A stretch of 64,000 nucleotides of DNA from Verrucomicrobiales bacterium (lineage in GTDB: Bacteria; Verrucomicrobiota; Verrucomicrobiia; Limisphaerales; J093). Position numbers and translations under genes: made by a program. Location of the stretch: positions 40,258 to 104,257 of the forward strand of contig JACKPV010000039.1 of assembly GCA_024233305.1 (NCBI GenBank), read 5' to 3'. Below, piece by piece: positions 1 through 9,228 of the stretch. Numbering within the stretch: the stretch's first letter is position 1; each line of letters starts with the position of its first letter. Under the pieces are notes generated by a model that worked only from the letters and a program-made list of their open reading frames with translations, did no database searches and was not told the origin of the DNA.

Positions 1-6
1 TTGGTA

Positions 7-21
7 GGGGGGAGGCCCCCC
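7..21 (-). terminator. GC hairpin after the response-regulator gene
   Basis: Six G residues and six C residues separated by AGG form a short stem immediately after the stop codon of the response regulator on the minus strand. There is no U-run behind it, so it is only terminator-like. Confidence 0.3.
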
Positions 22-25
22 GCGG

Positions 26-673
26 TCAACTGCGGTGGCGGAAGTAGGCGGCCACGGCGGCGGTGGCGGTGGTGACGTGGAGTTTCTCGTAGATGTGGTG
101 CAGGTGGGAGTTGACGGTGCGGACACCGATGCCGAGGGCTTTCGCGATCTCGGCGTATTTCAACCCCCGGGCCAGCTGCTCCAGCACCCGGCGTTCGGCC
201 GGGCTGAGCTGCGCCAGGCGTTCGGTCGCAACCCGATCGTTCTGGAAGTGGCGGAGGACCAAGCGGGCCACCTGGCTGGACATGAAGGAGCCGCCTTCAT
301 GCAGGGTCTTGATGGCTTCCAGAAGTCCCTGCTCGGACTGGTTCTTGAGCACGTAGCCCGTAGCGCCCGCTTCCATGGCACGGTAGATCCAATCGGGGTC
401 GTCGTGGACTGTATAGGCCAGCACTTCGATCCGGGGATGCCGGGCCCGGCAGATTCCCAGGAAATCGAAGCCGTTGGCACCATTGAATCGCAGGTCCAGC
501 ACCACCACATGGGGCCGGTCTGCGGCGAGGGAAGCCAGGGCGTGGTCGACGCGGCCATAGGCGCCGGCGAGTTGGAACCCCGGGCTGGTCCGGATCAGCG
601 TGGAGACCTCCCGGCATACCTTCGGGTCATCTTCGACGACCATTACCCGGATGTTGTCCGCGCGGGGCTCCAT
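26..673 (-). CDS. LuxR/NarL-family two-component response regulator
   Basis: Cytoplasmic DNA-binding response regulator of 215 residues. The N-terminal receiver domain shows the acidic pocket (VVEDD, about residues 12-16) and the phospho-acceptor Asp in VVVLDLRF (about residue 60). The C-terminal half is a LuxR-type helix-turn-helix, with LSPAERRVL, the recognition helix around VRTVNSHLHHIYEKL and a spacing typical of NarL/FixJ proteins. I chose the ATG giving MEPRADN because it lies just before the first receiver strand; a longer frame reaches 742. It follows the sensor kinase gene (766-3993) on the same strand, so the two are almost certainly co-transcribed partners. The target genes cannot be read from the sequence. 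Confidence 0.9.
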   Translation of the reverse strand: MEPRADNIRVMVVEDDPKVCREVSTLIRTSPGFQLAGAYGRVDHALASLAADRPHVVVLDLRFNGANGFDFLGICRARHPRIEVLAYTVHDDPDWIYRAMEAGATGYVLKNQSEQGLLEAIKTLHEGGSFMSSQVARLVLRHFQNDRVATERLAQLSPAERRVLEQLARGLKYAEIAKALGIGVRTVNSHLHHIYEKLHVTTATAAVAAYFRHRS

Positions 674-765
674 GGCGGGCAAGTAAAACCATCGTGCGTC
701 GGACAGGCAAGCTCCCGCTTTCGCGCTGGCATCCGCCTCCATCGATGCGGGATGCAGTGTCGGCC

Positions 766-3700
766 CTACTTGAGCGCCACTTCGAAAACCAGGGTTGTTC
801 CCGCACCGGGCGAGGTGTCCCAGTGGCAGCGTCCCCCGAGGGCCGTCAACCGTTCGCGCATGGACGCGAGCCCGAGGTAACGGTCCCCGGCGTTGGCCGC
901 GGAAGTGGCTACAGGGAGAGCGGCAGATTCCTTTTGGACCGGCTCAGAGGCCGTGAACCTGGGGCCGCTCAGGGGTCGGTCCTCACTATTGCAGGAGGGA
1001 GCACCTGCACTAGATGCAGGACCGACCCCGGCGCTCGGTTCAGGGAGAGGTCGGAGGCCGAGGCCGTCGTCCGCGATCTCGATTTGGAACCAGGCCCCGT
1101 CGAACGACAGCCGGATGTGCACCTCGATCGCGGCGGCGTGGCGGACGATGTTGTTGAAGGCTTCGCTGCAGGCCAGCAGGAGTTCGCGGCGCATGGCCGG
1201 GCCCACTTGCACGTCGGGGAACTCGATGGGCACGTCGAACCGGCAGCGAACCCCCGCCGCATCCAACAGCCGCTCGGCATGCTGGCAGATGCGCGCGGCG
1301 AGGGCTTCGACGCTGTCCGCTTTCGGATTGGCGGTCCAGATGAGATCGCGCAACGAGTGCAAGGCCCGATGCGTGGTTTCGGTGAGGCGGGCGAAGCGCC
1401 GTTGGACCTCGTCGGCGGGCAGGTCCTCCGTGGCGCCGATGCCGCTGAGGAGGGTCAACTCGGTGAGATTGGCCCCGAGGCCGTCGTGCAGATCCTTGGC
1501 CAGACGGGCGCGTTCCTGGGAGCGGACGGCCTCGGCTTCGAGCCGATGGATGCGGCGGAGTTCGCCCAACCGCCAGCGCACCACGCCGTAAGCCAGCGCC
1601 AGCAAGGCCAGCGCCCCGCCGGCTTGCACGCCCGCCCGTTCGTAGAACCGGGACTCGAGCCGGAAGGCGAGCCGGGCGGGGGCCGGGCTCCAGTAACCGT
1701 GCTTGTTCGCCGCCATCACCTCGAAAAGGTAGGAACCGGGCGGCAGGTTGGCGTAGACCGCCTTTTGCAGCGTGCCTGCCTCGACCCAGTCCGCGTTCAC
1801 ACCTGTCAACCGGTAGCGGTAGCGGGTCTTCCCGCCCCCCCGGAAGCTCGTGGCCGTGTAAGTGATCTCGATGAGGCGCCGTTCGGAAGGCGCGATGCGG
1901 AGGGGAGGCAACCCCTTCTCAAGGGAATCAGGAGGTCGGATGCCGGGCACGCAGCGGAGGATTTCCCGGCCGGTCGCCAGGCAACCCTCGATGTGCGTCC
2001 GGGGGCCGCGCGTGAGATCCGGCGGGTTCTCCGGATCGAACAACGCCACCCCGGCCACCGTCGCGAAGGCCAGCCGCCCGTCCGGCAACCGCGCCGCGGC
2101 CGGGCTGCTCTTGATCCCGTTGACCTCGACGTGCGCCAAACCGTCATCCTCGTCGTAGGCCACGCAGTGCACCCGGTCGCGTTTGCCCGTCAGGACCTCG
2201 CGCAACGCCGTCAGCGCCATCCGGTAAACGCCGCCGTCGTGGCCCACCCACAGCGAGCCGTGTCCATCCGTGACGAGGGTGTTGACCTGGTTGTCAGGCA
2301 GCCCGTGCTCCGTGGTCACCGCGCCGAGGCGCCCGTCGGCCAACCGGTTGATGCCGCGGTCCGTGCCCATCCACAGCGCGCCCTCCTCGTCCTCGCAGAA
2401 GGCCCAGACGTTGAGACTCGAAAGCCCTTCCGCCTCGGTGTAGCGACGGAAACCATCCTCCCGTAACTCGGCCAACCCACCCCCCATTGTGCCGACCCAA
2501 AGTCGCCCGGCGCGATCTTCGAGGATCGCGCGAACATCCTCGTGGGGGAGGCCGTCGGCCGGTTGCCAGGAGCGCGCCTGCCCTTCGTGAAGCCGGTGGA
2601 GACCGGCTGCTGCACCGAGCCAGACTGCCCCGTCCCGACCGACGTGAATAGACCGCACCTTGGCCCACCAGGGCGATTCGCTGTCGATCTCCACGGCCTG
2701 CAGCCGGCCGTTGGCCCAATGGTTCAAGCCGCCGCCGGTACCGATCCACACGCGCCCGGACCGTTCCTCCGCCAGCGCCCGGATGTTGTCACTCCCGAGG
2801 CCTTCCGCATGGGTGAAGAGGTCGGTCCCGCCGTCGTGCAAGCGCACCACACCCGCCTCGGTCCCCACCCAGAGAGCGCCATCGCGGGCGGGCAGCAAGG
2901 CCCAGGTGTTCGTATGCGGCAGTCCGTCGGCCGTGGTCAGCGTTTGGATGCGACGGGGTTCAAGGCAAAGCAGGCCGCTGCCGGTGGCGCCGACCCAGTA
3001 ATCCCCGTCCGCGTCCTCGCGCATGCAAAGCGCTGTCTCGGTGGCGGCCAAACGGGTGAGGTGGTATCGCGTTTCCTGCGTGCCCTGGCGGCGGACCAGC
3101 AACTGCGGGTCCTGCGGATGCCACAGCGCGCCGGACCGGTCGCCCATCAACCAGGGCGGTTCGGTGAAGTTGCGGATGACCTCGTCGGTCACGGGCACCC
3201 AGCCGGAAGGACCGTGCCGAAACAGGCGGCCTTGATTCTGCGACCACTCCCCGACGATGGCAAAGGACTCGCCCCCCGCTTGGGCGAGGGCGAACACCAT
3301 GCGGGAATCGGTTGAGACCGGCGTGCCGAGTTCCTCGTCCCAAACCCCGCCGGGACGTTTCTGTCGGAGCAGTCCCGCGGTGCCCGCGAGCAGGGAGCCG
3401 TCTTCCGCGACCGACAACCCCAGGACCGGCCCGATTTCGAGGTTCGACTCGTCGGCGTGCGCCTGGCGTTTCCAGCTGTCGGCGAGATCCCGGATGAACA
3501 GCCCCTGGGCCGAGGCCACCATCAACCGTCCGTCCGGTGTCGGCGCCACCCGCCGGATGTCATTGCTGTTCGGCCCCATCGGATACGGGGCGGAGGAGGG
3601 CAGATGGTCGAACGTAAACCGCTCGGGCGCGCCATCGATCCGGACGAGTCCCTGATCGGTGCCGGCCCAGATGACGCCGGCGGCATCCTCGGCCAGGGCG

Positions 3701-3993
3701 GCGGTGCGATCGCTCACGAAGACGGAGGAGTTGGAACGGTTCCAAAGCGCGAAGTGTTGCCCGTCAAACCGCGCCACCCCACGCCGCGTTCCCACCCAGA
3801 GAAAGCCGTCCCGGGCCGGCAGCACGGACAGCACCCAGTTGTCGGGCAATCCGTTCTCCTTGCGCCATTGATGCACAATGAAGTCGCGCTCGACGGGCAC
3901 AATCTCCCCGCCCACGGCCAGCGGGAGCAGGAGGCCCGCGATCCATCCCGGCAGGCCGCGGCCCGCCCGGCGCGCTTTCGCGAGAACATTCAA
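766..3993 (-). CDS. hybrid-type propeller sensor histidine kinase (Reg_prop / Y_Y_Y / HisKA_3)
   Basis: Membrane sensor kinase of about 1075 residues, partner of the LuxR regulator downstream. The order is: a signal-like hydrophobic stretch (GWIAGLLLPLAVGG, within the first 30 residues); a long run of two-bladed-propeller repeats of the type NGLP-N-W-L-DG-LWVGT-GV; a Y_Y_Y domain (RYRYRLTGVNADW); one transmembrane helix near residues 787-806; a HisKA_3 dimerisation helix with the phospho-His in KDLHDGLG (about 836); and a HATPase with an N box NNIVRHA (about 946) and DDGLGL (about 976). The C-terminal glycine box (LGLASMRERL, about 1038) is about 60 residues further on, much more than usual, because a palindromic sequence lies in frame between them (see 972-1029). 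The start is a TTG at 3993, chosen because it precedes the signal peptide; the open frame continues upstream only antisense to the zinc-finger gene. The ligand is unknown; related proteins in Bacteroidetes sense glycans. Confidence 0.85.
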   Translation of the reverse strand: MNVLAKARRAGRGLPGWIAGLLLPLAVGGEIVPVERDFIVHQWRKENGLPDNWVLSVLPARDGFLWVGTRRGVARFDGQHFALWNRSNSSVFVSDRTAALAEDAAGVIWAGTDQGLVRIDGAPERFTFDHLPSSAPYPMGPNSNDIRRVAPTPDGRLMVASAQGLFIRDLADSWKRQAHADESNLEIGPVLGLSVAEDGSLLAGTAGLLRQKRPGGVWDEELGTPVSTDSRMVFALAQAGGESFAIVGEWSQNQGRLFRHGPSGWVPVTDEVIRNFTEPPWLMGDRSGALWHPQDPQLLVRRQGTQETRYHLTRLAATETALCMREDADGDYWVGATGSGLLCLEPRRIQTLTTADGLPHTNTWALLPARDGALWVGTEAGVVRLHDGGTDLFTHAEGLGSDNIRALAEERSGRVWIGTGGGLNHWANGRLQAVEIDSESPWWAKVRSIHVGRDGAVWLGAAAGLHRLHEGQARSWQPADGLPHEDVRAILEDRAGRLWVGTMGGGLAELREDGFRRYTEAEGLSSLNVWAFCEDEEGALWMGTDRGINRLADGRLGAVTTEHGLPDNQVNTLVTDGHGSLWVGHDGGVYRMALTALREVLTGKRDRVHCVAYDEDDGLAHVEVNGIKSSPAAARLPDGRLAFATVAGVALFDPENPPDLTRGPRTHIEGCLATGREILRCVPGIRPPDSLEKGLPPLRIAPSERRLIEITYTATSFRGGGKTRYRYRLTGVNADWVEAGTLQKAVYANLPPGSYLFEVMAANKHGYWSPAPARLAFRLESRFYERAGVQAGGALALLALAYGVVRWRLGELRRIHRLEAEAVRSQERARLAKDLHDGLGANLTELTLLSGIGATEDLPADEVQRRFARLTETTHRALHSLRDLIWTANPKADSVEALAARICQHAERLLDAAGVRCRFDVPIEFPDVQVGPAMRRELLLACSEAFNNIVRHAAAIEVHIRLSFDGAWFQIEIADDGLGLRPLPEPSAGVGPASSAGAPSCNSEDRPLSGPRFTASEPVQKESAALPVATSAANAGDRYLGLASMRERLTALGGRCHWDTSPGAGTTLVFEVALK
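972..1029. repeat. 58-bp palindromic element inside the kinase gene
   Basis: A perfect 12-bp inverted repeat (GGGGTCGGTCCT at 972-983, AGGACCGACCCC at 1018-1029) encloses a second, inner inverted repeat (TGCAGG at 990-995, CCTGCA at 1004-1009). The structure is translated in frame as part of the ATP-lid of the histidine kinase (about residues 989-1008). It resembles a REP/MITE-like extragenic palindrome that has become coding. The rest of the extra segment (about 860-971) also reads as low-complexity, non-family sequence. Confidence 0.7.
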
Positions 3994-4120
3994 GGTCGGC
4001 CGCGATTGAACACCGCGGCCCGCCGGACTGGCAATCCCGGGTTGGCGGACCGTGGGGCGGTCCCGATGACCGCAACTCCGGGGTTGTCCGGACGCCCCGA
4101 ACCGGGTTGGCTTGGGGGCC

Positions 4121-4450
4121 ATGAACTGTCCGAAGTGCAGGACCGGGGCGCTGGTTCCCACGCGCGTGCAGGCGGTCGAGGTGGACCAATGCCCGCAGTG
4201 TCGCGGCATCTGGTTCGACGAACAGGAACTGGGACACCTGCTGGCCGCCAAACCGGGCGATCTCAAACCCCTGACCCGAGGCAACGATGCGGGAACGGAC
4301 TGCGTCACCGGGGCCTGCCCCCGCGACGGCAAAGAACTGCTCCGCGTGCGAAGCGCCAGGGACCCGCAGATCGTGGTCGACGTCTGTCCGCAGTGTCGTG
4401 GCATCTGGCTCGATGGCGGCGAGTTCGGCCGGCTGCGCCAGGGCAAATGA
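4121..4450 (+). CDS. TFIIB-type zinc-finger protein (zf-TFIIB)
   Basis: Small protein of 109 residues with two copies of the zf-TFIIB module. The first is complete: CPKC near the N-terminus and CPQCRGIWFD-ELGHLL. The second is degenerate: ACPRDGKELL replaces CPxC, followed by an intact CPQCRGIWLD-EFGRL. This family is widespread in bacteria and its function is not established; a metal-binding or nucleic-acid-related role is usually assumed. I chose the ATG at 4121 (MNCPKC), two codons downstream of a possible TTG. It is divergent from the sensor kinase across about 125 bp. The loss of the first Cys pair in the second module suggests that only one full zinc site plus a partial one remains. Confidence 0.85.
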   Translation: MNCPKCRTGALVPTRVQAVEVDQCPQCRGIWFDEQELGHLLAAKPGDLKPLTRGNDAGTDCVTGACPRDGKELLRVRSARDPQIVVDVCPQCRGIWLDGGEFGRLRQGK

Positions 4451-4491
4451 CGGTCACGCTGCGGCGAGGCGCGCGACGCCTCCTCGGGCTT

Positions 4492-4520
4492 GGCGTCGAC
4501 TACACGTCGGCGGCTACGGA
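4492..4520. repeat. fragment of the 202-bp palindromic repeat (inner arm)
   Basis: The stretch GCGTCGACTACACGTCGGCGG plus GCTACGGA closely matches the inner arm of the 202-bp element seen whole at 9931, 26003 and 61663. No outer ends are recognisable, so this is a remnant or a related shorter element. Confidence 0.45.
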
Positions 4521-4592
4521 GGGGACAAGGGCGTCATCGCATCGCTGGATCGCGGGTTGACGCGGTCTGGAAACAGCGAATCATCATCGTCG

Positions 4593-6701
4593 ATGAAACC
4601 AAAAATGCTCCCGGGCCGCCGGATGCTTGCCGGGTGGCTGCTCTTCCTCCTCACCCCGCTCCACGCCGATCAAACGCTGCTCGAGTTCGGTCCCGTCCCG
4701 GGCGTGGATCGCCTCCGCAAGACCGACGCCCGGGTCGAGCCGGTCCGGACAGCGGACGGGCGGCCGGCGATCCGCATCCGCACCGGCACGGCCCAATCCT
4801 GGCCCGGCGTCACGCTTCCCGCCCCGACAGGGCACTGGGATCTTTCGGCGTTCGGCCGCGTGGAAGTGGACGTGCGCAATGTTGGCGATAGTCGGACCAC
4901 GGTGTACTGCCGCGTGGACAATCCGGGCGCCGACGGCGTTCGGCACTGCCTGACCGGCCACGTGGGCTTGGAACCCGGCGGCAGCCGGACCCTGGTTGTT
5001 CCTTTGACGCGCACCAGCGGCGACACGCTCGACGGCAAGCTGTTTGGCCTGCGCGGGTATCCGGTGGCCGCGGCGGGGGATCGCAGCGTTGATCCCGCGA
5101 ACGTCACCCAGGTCCTGTTGTTCGTGAGCAAGCCCACGGCGCCGCACGTCTTCGAGGTCCGCGCGATCCGGGCCACCGGTTCCTGGACGCCGCCGACCGC
5201 CTGGACTTCCGACGCGACGCCCTATTTCCCGCTCATCGACACCTTCGGGCAGTACCGGCACAAGGACTGGCCGGGGAAGGTCCATACGCTGACGGAACTC
5301 CGCGAACGTCGGGAAGCGGAGGCGCGGGAACTCGCCGCCACCCCCGGCCCGGAAGGTTGGGATCGATACGGCGGTTGGGCAGCCGGCCCGCAACTTGAGG
5401 CCACCGGTTTCTTCCGCGTGCAGAAGCACGCCGGCAAGTGGTGGTTGGTCGATCCGGAGGGCCGGTTGTTCTGGTCGCACGGTATCGATTGCGTGCGGAT
5501 GCTCGATTCGACGTTCATCGCGGAACGGGAGACTTGGTTCGAGGATTTCCCGGGGGATCAAGCCGGGTTCGCCGAGTTCATCATTCCCCGGGCTCGCGCC
5601 TTGAAAGGGCATTACGCCGGGCGTTCGGAACGGGCCTTCTCGTTCGCCGGCGCCAATCTCAAACGCAAGTACGGAGACGATTGGAAGCAGTCGGCGCCGC
5701 CGGTGATCCATCAGCGCTTGCGGTCGTGGGGCCTGAACACCATCGCCAACTGGTCCGATGAAGGGGTTCGCCTGCTGCGTCGCACGCCCTACACCGACAC
5801 CGTCAGCTCGCGCGGCGCGCCGGACATCGAGGGCAGCGAAGGTTATTGGGGCAAGTTCCCGGACGTGTTCGATCCCGCCTTCGCGGAGGGGTTGCGTCGG
5901 AGTATGGCCGGTCGCATTGGCCGGAGCGCGAACGATCCGTGGTGTATCGGCTATTTCTCCGACAACGAAATGTCCTGGGGCGATGAGCTGTCGCTGTCGG
6001 TGGCGGCGTTGCGCAGCCCGGCCGGGCAGGCGGCCAAGCGGGCCTTCATCGCCGATTTGCAGGCGAGGTATGGCGACGTGACACGGCTGAATGAGGTATG
6101 GGGCGTCAGGCATGCGTCGTGGGAAGCCCTGCTGGAATCCCGGGAGGCGCCCGACGTGGCGCGCGCGCGGGAGGACCTGGCCGCTTTTTACACGCAGGCT
6201 GCGGAGCGGTATTTCCGGCTGGTGCGCGACGCGATCAAGGCGGTTGCGCCGAACCAGCTTTACCTTGGCTGCCGTTTCGCATGGGTGAACGACCGGGCGG
6301 CGATGGCTGCGGCGAAGTACTGCGACATCGTGAGCTACAACCGCTATGAACGAAGCGTGGCGGACTTTCAGTATCCCGGCGGTGACAAGCCGCTGATCAT
6401 CGGCGAGTTCCACTTCGGCGCGCTCGACCGGGGGCTGTTCCACACCGGCCTCGTGCCGGTCGAAAACCAGGGGGCGCGCGCGCAGGCCTACAGGGACTAT
6501 GTGAAGGGGGCTCTCGGTCATCCGCAGTTCGTGGGCACTCATTGGTTTCAATATCAGGACGAACCAACGACCGGCCGGGTCTACGACGAGGAGAACTACC
6601 AGATCGGGTTCGTCGACATCGCCGACACGCCGTATCCCGAGATCATCGCCGCCAGCCGGCAGATCGGCACGCGGCTCTACGAAATGCGGATGCGACCGTG
6701 A
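4593..6701 (+). CDS. secreted agarase-like glycoside hydrolase (clan GH-A, GH50-like)
   Basis: Secreted enzyme of 702 residues. A signal peptide (RRMLAGWLLFLLTPLHA) is followed by a beta-sandwich, carbohydrate-binding-like N-terminal third and a TIM barrel that begins near WWLVDPEGRLFWSHG. The likely acid/base is Glu459 in YFSDNEMSW and the likely nucleophile is Glu605 in LIIGEFHFG; the spacing and the DNE motif are those of GH50-type agarases and related beta-galactosidase-like enzymes of clan GH-A. I infer exo-action on a galactose- or anhydrogalactose-containing polysaccharide, but the exact substrate is not determined. I chose the ATG at 4593 since it opens the signal peptide. The gene stands alone and converges on the nitrilase-family gene. 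Confidence 0.8.
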   Translation: MKPKMLPGRRMLAGWLLFLLTPLHADQTLLEFGPVPGVDRLRKTDARVEPVRTADGRPAIRIRTGTAQSWPGVTLPAPTGHWDLSAFGRVEVDVRNVGDSRTTVYCRVDNPGADGVRHCLTGHVGLEPGGSRTLVVPLTRTSGDTLDGKLFGLRGYPVAAAGDRSVDPANVTQVLLFVSKPTAPHVFEVRAIRATGSWTPPTAWTSDATPYFPLIDTFGQYRHKDWPGKVHTLTELRERREAEARELAATPGPEGWDRYGGWAAGPQLEATGFFRVQKHAGKWWLVDPEGRLFWSHGIDCVRMLDSTFIAERETWFEDFPGDQAGFAEFIIPRARALKGHYAGRSERAFSFAGANLKRKYGDDWKQSAPPVIHQRLRSWGLNTIANWSDEGVRLLRRTPYTDTVSSRGAPDIEGSEGYWGKFPDVFDPAFAEGLRRSMAGRIGRSANDPWCIGYFSDNEMSWGDELSLSVAALRSPAGQAAKRAFIADLQARYGDVTRLNEVWGVRHASWEALLESREAPDVARAREDLAAFYTQAAERYFRLVRDAIKAVAPNQLYLGCRFAWVNDRAAMAAAKYCDIVSYNRYERSVADFQYPGGDKPLIIGEFHFGALDRGLFHTGLVPVENQGARAQAYRDYVKGALGHPQFVGTHWFQYQDEPTTGRVYDEENYQIGFVDIADTPYPEIIAASRQIGTRLYEMRMRP

Positions 6702-6824
6702 CGCGTCGTGAAGGAAGGCGATGCCGCGCGGACCAGCAGCCGCTCCCACCCGGTGGCAGCCGTGATGATCCAGGCGATGGACTGCGGATGAGTACGCGGT
6801 CACTTCACTGCGGACCTCGCTGAT

Positions 6825-6872
6825 CCCTCACCCCATCCGATGGGGAGAGGGCGCCCGAAGGGCGGGTGAGGG
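6825..6872. repeat. palindrome between convergent genes
   Basis: CCCTCACCC (6825-6833) and GGGTGAGGG (6864-6872) form a 9-bp perfect inverted repeat, with a smaller CATC/GATG palindrome in its loop. It lies between two convergent genes and could act as a bidirectional terminator. This kind of CCCTCACCC...GGGTGAGGG unit is a common dispersed repeat in bacterial genomes. Confidence 0.55.
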
Positions 6873-6913
6873 GACGACACGACTACCTTGCAAGGTGCAG
6901 AGGGGGGCTTGGT

Positions 6914-7801
6914 TCAAGGCCCGCGGTTTTCCCCCCAGACGGTCTCCCAGCCGGCCGCGCGCGCCGGCCGCGGGACGGTCCGGATCCCGGCGTGGAGGAT
7001 GGTCTCGGCCGCCTCGCCATGCGGGCCGCACCGCGCGGTTTGCCCGGCGGGATCGATGAGCAGGGAATTCCCGATGCACTTCCGCCCGCGCCACGGCCCC
7101 GCCGTGATGGGTCCGACGTTGCTGACGCCGGCAATCCACAGGCGGAAGTCGCGGGCGACCGGGCCGTAATGCTCGAGCCAGAGTGCGCCATAGGGTTCGC
7201 GAGTGTTGTCGTGATCCGCGGGAACGGCCCACGCGCACGGGGACAGAATGACGTCGGCTCCCATGAGGCCGAGCGTGCGTCCCACGGTCTGACCGCGAAC
7301 GAATGCATCCGAACAGATCATCAAGCCGAACCTGCCAAACGCGGTTTCGACGACCCCGAGCCGGTCGCCCTGGGCGTAGCAGGCGTGACCGATTTCGAGT
7401 TCGTTGAGTTTGCGGTGGTGCAGGATGACCTCGCCGGCGGGGCTGATGAGCACGGCGGCATTGTAGACGCGATCCCCGGCCCGCTCCGTGAGACCGGCAC
7501 AGACCAGCAGCCCGTGCTTGCGGGCGTCCGCCGCCAACCGCCGGCAGGGTTCGCCATCGGGTATCGGCCGGGCTTCCGTCAGCGCCGCTGGATGCGTCCA
7601 GCCGAGGTCCACGGCTTCCGGAAGCAACGCCACGTCGGCGCCGGCCGCGCGAGCCGCTTCCAGACGCCGGGATGCGCGATCGAGGTTCGTCTTCACGGCG
7701 CCGCCGTCGACCCGCATCTGGATCATCGCGAGCTGAAAGGACCGGGATCGAAGGTCTGCTCCGGCTTCTCCTGCCATCGCCCTCGGCAACGAAGGTTCCA
7801 T
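6914..7801 (-). CDS. carbon-nitrogen hydrolase (nitrilase superfamily)
   Basis: Cytoplasmic amidase/nitrilase-type enzyme of 295 residues. The catalytic triad is visible: Glu62 in LLPEAVDLG, Lys131 in HHRKLNELE and Cys163 in LMICSDAF. The protein cleaves a C-N bond of an amide or nitrile; the substrate cannot be read from the sequence, though the fold is intact over its full length. The ATG overlaps the TGA of the upstream Tat-exported gene (TGATG), which implies translational coupling and a shared job. The first 20 residues are not typical of the family and the true start could be nearer FQLAMIQMRV. Confidence 0.85.
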   Translation of the reverse strand: MEPSLPRAMAGEAGADLRSRSFQLAMIQMRVDGGAVKTNLDRASRRLEAARAAGADVALLPEAVDLGWTHPAALTEARPIPDGEPCRRLAADARKHGLLVCAGLTERAGDRVYNAAVLISPAGEVILHHRKLNELEIGHACYAQGDRLGVVETAFGRFGLMICSDAFVRGQTVGRTLGLMGADVILSPCAWAVPADHDNTREPYGALWLEHYGPVARDFRLWIAGVSNVGPITAGPWRGRKCIGNSLLIDPAGQTARCGPHGEAAETILHAGIRTVPRPARAAGWETVWGENRGP

Positions 7802-9180
7802 CAACCAACGAACTCCAGCCGGCTTTCTCCGCGCGGCAGATCGAAGCTCGCCGTGACCGTGTCGCCATCGCGGTGCCAGGCGCCGGAACGGAGGGAAAGC
7901 AGCCGGCCGGTCTCAACGAAAGCTTGCACGGCTTCCGCGGTTCGAAGCCGCAGCCCCCGGCCGGCGGGCATCGGCAGGCGCACCGTGAACCGCGGACACC
8001 CAAAGGGCGCATGGAAGCGCAGCCCCGTCGGATCCGGGGAAATCGCCGTCAATTCTCTGGCGGCCCAGTAGCGCGCCACTTCTCCGAGCTTCATCCAGAG
8101 CAGGTGATCGAAGCGGGCGTGGAGGCGGCGAACCACTTCCTGGAACACCCGAAATCCCCGCTCCTCGCCGTTCCAGTAAATCCCTGTCCAATGGCATACC
8201 ATCAGGGCCGGTTCGCCCCGGGTGATGACGTCCACCATCCGGCCGGAGCCCAGGTCGCTGGTGATGAAGCGGTCCACGCCCTCCGGCTCGACGCAGTCCC
8301 AGCCGCCCGTCCAGTCCCCGGTGCAGCCCACAATGCTGACCACGCACCGCGGATCATCGCTGTCCAGGTCCGCGGCATACTCGACCCGGGGAGCCACGCT
8401 TTCGCTGCCGCGGTCGTAAAGATCCCGGAAGTAGTGGGGCACGGGCGCGCCGAAGACATCTCTGACCGACTCGAGCGTGGCCTGGGCGAGTTGCGGGCGG
8501 GCGCGGTTGCCGAACCCGCCCGGGGTGGTGATCCCCTCGCACGGCAGCCCGACGTTTTTCAGGATGCGGAGCGCATAACCGAGGTAATCGGCGAGTTCGT
8601 CGACGGAGCGTCCGGTGGTCCAGTCCCAATTCTCCATGAACCGGGTGGTGGCCTCGGGGTGGGGCTGGCCGGTGCGGGTGTCGATCACGCGCGTATGGGT
8701 CACCATCTCCGGGTGAATGTCCCAGTTCGGTGTCATCAGACCGCGCACCAGTTCGAGGCTTTCGTCCAGTTCCCGCCGCGTCCACCCGGGTAACAGGCGA
8801 TCCACGCGGCCCACGCAGGCCGGATAGGGAACGATGCTGTACTTCCCCTTCACACCCTGGGCCGCGGACCATTCGCCGAACTTCCGGACGAAGGCATCCG
8901 GGATCTCGGCTGGCCAGTCGCGCCAGTGGCGTCGGTAGCTTGGATTCTCGCCGCCGAAGGCCTCGTCGAACTGCGGCATGGCAAACCGGTTGAGGTTCAC
9001 CAGGCACGTCGAGTCGTCGATGATCAGACCAACGGGGACGCGACCCAGCGGATTGAGGACTTCGGCCACGCGCTGGCCCGGGGGACGCGCGCCGGCTTCC
9101 TGCCCGGAGAGGGAACCGGGCCACCCGGCCAGCGCCGCCGCGCCAAGTCCGCCTGCGCGCAGAAATTCACGACGATTCAT
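7801..9180 (-). CDS. Tat-exported polysaccharide-deacetylase-like protein
   Basis: Exported protein of 459 residues. It begins with a twin-arginine signal (NRREFLRAGG followed by a hydrophobic Ala/Gly/Leu run), the pattern of many PVC hydrolases. The body has a NodB/GH57-like look: an early acidic motif VGLIIDDSTCLVN, later His motifs (WDIHPEMVTHTR) and the repeated use of aromatic residues in a presumed TIM-type barrel. I cannot assign a substrate; a carbohydrate esterase or uncharacterised hydrolase is the best guess. It is coupled by a 1-base overlap with the nitrilase-family gene, so the pair may act on the same N-acylated compound, one outside and one inside the membrane. Confidence 0.65.
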   Translation of the reverse strand: MNRREFLRAGGLGAAALAGWPGSLSGQEAGARPPGQRVAEVLNPLGRVPVGLIIDDSTCLVNLNRFAMPQFDEAFGGENPSYRRHWRDWPAEIPDAFVRKFGEWSAAQGVKGKYSIVPYPACVGRVDRLLPGWTRRELDESLELVRGLMTPNWDIHPEMVTHTRVIDTRTGQPHPEATTRFMENWDWTTGRSVDELADYLGYALRILKNVGLPCEGITTPGGFGNRARPQLAQATLESVRDVFGAPVPHYFRDLYDRGSESVAPRVEYAADLDSDDPRCVVSIVGCTGDWTGGWDCVEPEGVDRFITSDLGSGRMVDVITRGEPALMVCHWTGIYWNGEERGFRVFQEVVRRLHARFDHLLWMKLGEVARYWAARELTAISPDPTGLRFHAPFGCPRFTVRLPMPAGRGLRLRTAEAVQAFVETGRLLSLRSGAWHRDGDTVTASFDLPRGESRLEFVG

Positions 9181-9228
9181 GGATGCACGGGGATCATTGC
9201 CAGCGGGGAATAGGGCGCCGGCAACGCT

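Noticed and set aside
694..2466. Long open frame on the plus strand opposite the sensor kinase
   Set aside because: It is antisense to a kinase with clear domains, is rich in Arg, Gly and Pro, and has no family-like motif. In high-GC DNA such shadow frames are expected.
4584..6803. Minus-strand frame of 739 residues opposite the agarase-like gene
   Set aside because: It is antisense to a glycoside hydrolase with both catalytic Glu residues, and its composition is Arg/Ala/Gly/Pro-rich.
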